Assembly: GCA_027449025.1 (NCBI GenBank)
Contig: DAIDMK010000022.1
Location: 1-45,823, forward strand
Reading direction: 5' to 3'
Origin: Lutibacter sp.
Lineage (GTDB): Bacteria; Bacteroidota; Bacteroidia; Flavobacteriales; Flavobacteriaceae
DNA length: 45,823 nucleotides
Made by a program: the position numbers and the translations under genes
Part shown: piece by piece, positions 45,087-45,823 of the stretch
How the letters are laid out: each line of letters starts with the position of its first letter
Position numbering within the stretch: position 1 is the stretch's first letter
The notes under the pieces: model-generated
Told to the model about the DNA's origin: nothing
Databases searched by the model: none
The model's input: only the letters and a program-made list of their open reading frames with translations

Positions 45087-45194
45087 ATGTATATAATTTC
45101 TATACTAATGTATATAAAATATATCTAATCTCCTAAATTTTAAATGATTTTATTAAACAGATGTATATAGTTTCTATATTTATGTATATAAATT
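45087..45194. promoter_or_regulatory. Duplicated operator between HEPN operon and XRE gene
   Basis: A 34-bp unit beginning ATGTATATAATTTCTATA occurs at 45087-45120 and again at 45161-45194 with about four differences. The units are 74 bases apart, seven helical turns. Each contains two ATGTATATA half-sites. The second ends 11 bases before the XRE start codon. The likely ligand is the XRE protein itself. Confidence 0.65.
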
Positions 45195-45205
45195 CCACAT
45201 AAAAA

Positions 45206-45424
45206 ATGACTGAATTAGGACTCTATTTAGCAAAAAAATCAATAAATAAGGCTGAGGTTTCAAGAAAAACTGGAATCAGTAAATCAAGAATTAGCCAGTT
45301 AAGTTCTAACCCTAAAACCAAGTTAAGCGCAAAAGAGTTGTATATGATTTCTTTAGCTATAGATGCAGATCCCTGTGAGGTATTTAAAGAAATTTTCTTT
45401 GATGTAAAACTTCCAAAAGTTTAA
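45206..45424 (+). CDS. Small XRE-family regulator
   Basis: A 72-residue helix-turn-helix protein: NKAEVSRKTGISKSRISQLS is the DNA-binding part, followed by LSAKELYMISLAIDADPCEV. It lies divergent from the HEPN operon and convergent with the integrase. With duplicated operators directly upstream it probably controls itself and the HEPN operon. It may act as the repressor or activator of the mobile element. Confidence 0.88.
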   Translation: MTELGLYLAKKSINKAEVSRKTGISKSRISQLSSNPKTKLSAKELYMISLAIDADPCEVFKEIFFDVKLPKV

Positions 45425-45436
45425 TCATATATAATA

Positions 45437-45823
45437 CTATGCCGTTTTAATTTCTTCTTTTTCCTTAAACCTCATCAAAAGGTTACCAATATCCTCACTT
45501 ATTTTCGATTCAACAACTCTTGCATATATTTGAGTTGTAGATAATTTTGTGTGCCCTAAAAGTTTGGAAACTGTTTCTATTGGTACACCATTGGAAAGCA
45601 TTACTGTAGTTGCAAAAGTATGTCTGGCTACATGAAATGTTATATGTTTGTGTATTCCGCATGCCTCAACAATTTCTTTTAAATAGCTATTTGTTTTTTG
45701 GTTTGAACAAATAGGCAGTAATCTTTTTAAACCTATAGTTTCTGTGTTAGCTGTATACTTATCAATTATTTGCTGTGCTTTTGGCAAGATTGGCACTTTA
45801 ACCGTTTCATTTGTTTTTTCTCG
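45437..45823 (-). CDS. Tyrosine recombinase, C-terminal part (cut by the window edge)
   Basis: The catalytic domain of a tyrosine recombinase. HVARHTFATTVML holds the HxxR box, KLLGHTKLSTTQIYARV holds the conserved His and the nucleophile Tyr. The frame stays open to the last base; upstream codons read REKTNETVKVPILPKAQ, typical of Bacteroidota integrases, so the start lies outside the window. A GTG at 45796 is internal. It is intact where visible, unlike the relic at 16980-17273. It is the likely integrase of the element that includes the HEPN and XRE genes. Confidence 0.92.
   Translation of the reverse strand, partial: REKTNETVKVPILPKAQQIIDKYTANTETIGLKRLLPICSNQKTNSYLKEIVEACGIHKHITFHVARHTFATTVMLSNGVPIETVSKLLGHTKLSTTQIYARVVESKISEDIGNLLMRFKEKEEIKTA

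Overview
The window is AT-rich chromosomal DNA from a member of the Bacteroidota, most likely family Flavobacteriaceae. The evidence is a type IX secretion C-terminal signal on the M4 protease, a bacillithiol gene (bshB1), DUF4402 proteins, several promoters of the Bacteroidota form TTG-N17..22-TAnnTTTG, lipoboxes ending LTNC or LTSC, and very few Shine-Dalgarno sequences. The assignment rests on gene content and motifs; no database search was run.

Region 1 (65-11100, minus strand) is a five-gene operon that reads as a chaperone-usher-type pilus or adhesin system. In transcription order it encodes a DUF4402 subunit, a PapD-like chaperone, a second DUF4402 subunit, a 1232-residue usher-like outer-membrane protein with two SPOR-like domains and a CnaB-like tail, and a 1706-residue LamG/TSP3/beta-helix adhesin. 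A hairpin after the first gene could set subunit stoichiometry. This is the most unusual system in the window, because classical chaperone-usher machines are best known from Proteobacteria and Bacteroidota are better known for type V (Mfa1/FimA) pili.

Region 2 (11572-14944) is a two-gene metabolic unit: a thiamine-diphosphate decarboxylase/synthase-type enzyme and a COG3573-like FAD dehydrogenase.

Region 3 (15178-27139, minus strand) is a defence and stress island downstream of the 3' end of tRNA-His. It holds a HipBA toxin-antitoxin pair with a helically phased operator array, a tyrosine-recombinase relic, a three-gene HipB-HipS-HipT module, and a type I restriction-modification operon (hsdM, AlbA_2 protein, DUF2971-HsdM chimera, hsdS, hsdR). 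The chimera carries a second, diverged copy of the HsdM C-terminus and marks an old recombination event.

Region 4 (27586-35852) looks like ordinary chromosome: tRNA-His, bshB1, a secreted leucine-rich-repeat protein, a YitT-type membrane protein, a cytochrome b561-like protein, a small lipoprotein, a large cysteine-paired repeat protein ending in an OmpA domain, and tRNA-Arg.

Region 5 (36213-45823) is accessory DNA: an unrecognised 388-residue protein, a DUF6970-like lipoprotein paired with a thermolysin-family protease, a DUF2971 protein lying between two inverted copies of one palindrome, a 1.26-kb non-coding block dense in hairpins, a HEPN protein followed by a small protein that repeats its C-terminal domain, an XRE regulator with duplicated operators, and the C-terminal part of a tyrosine recombinase that runs off the right edge.
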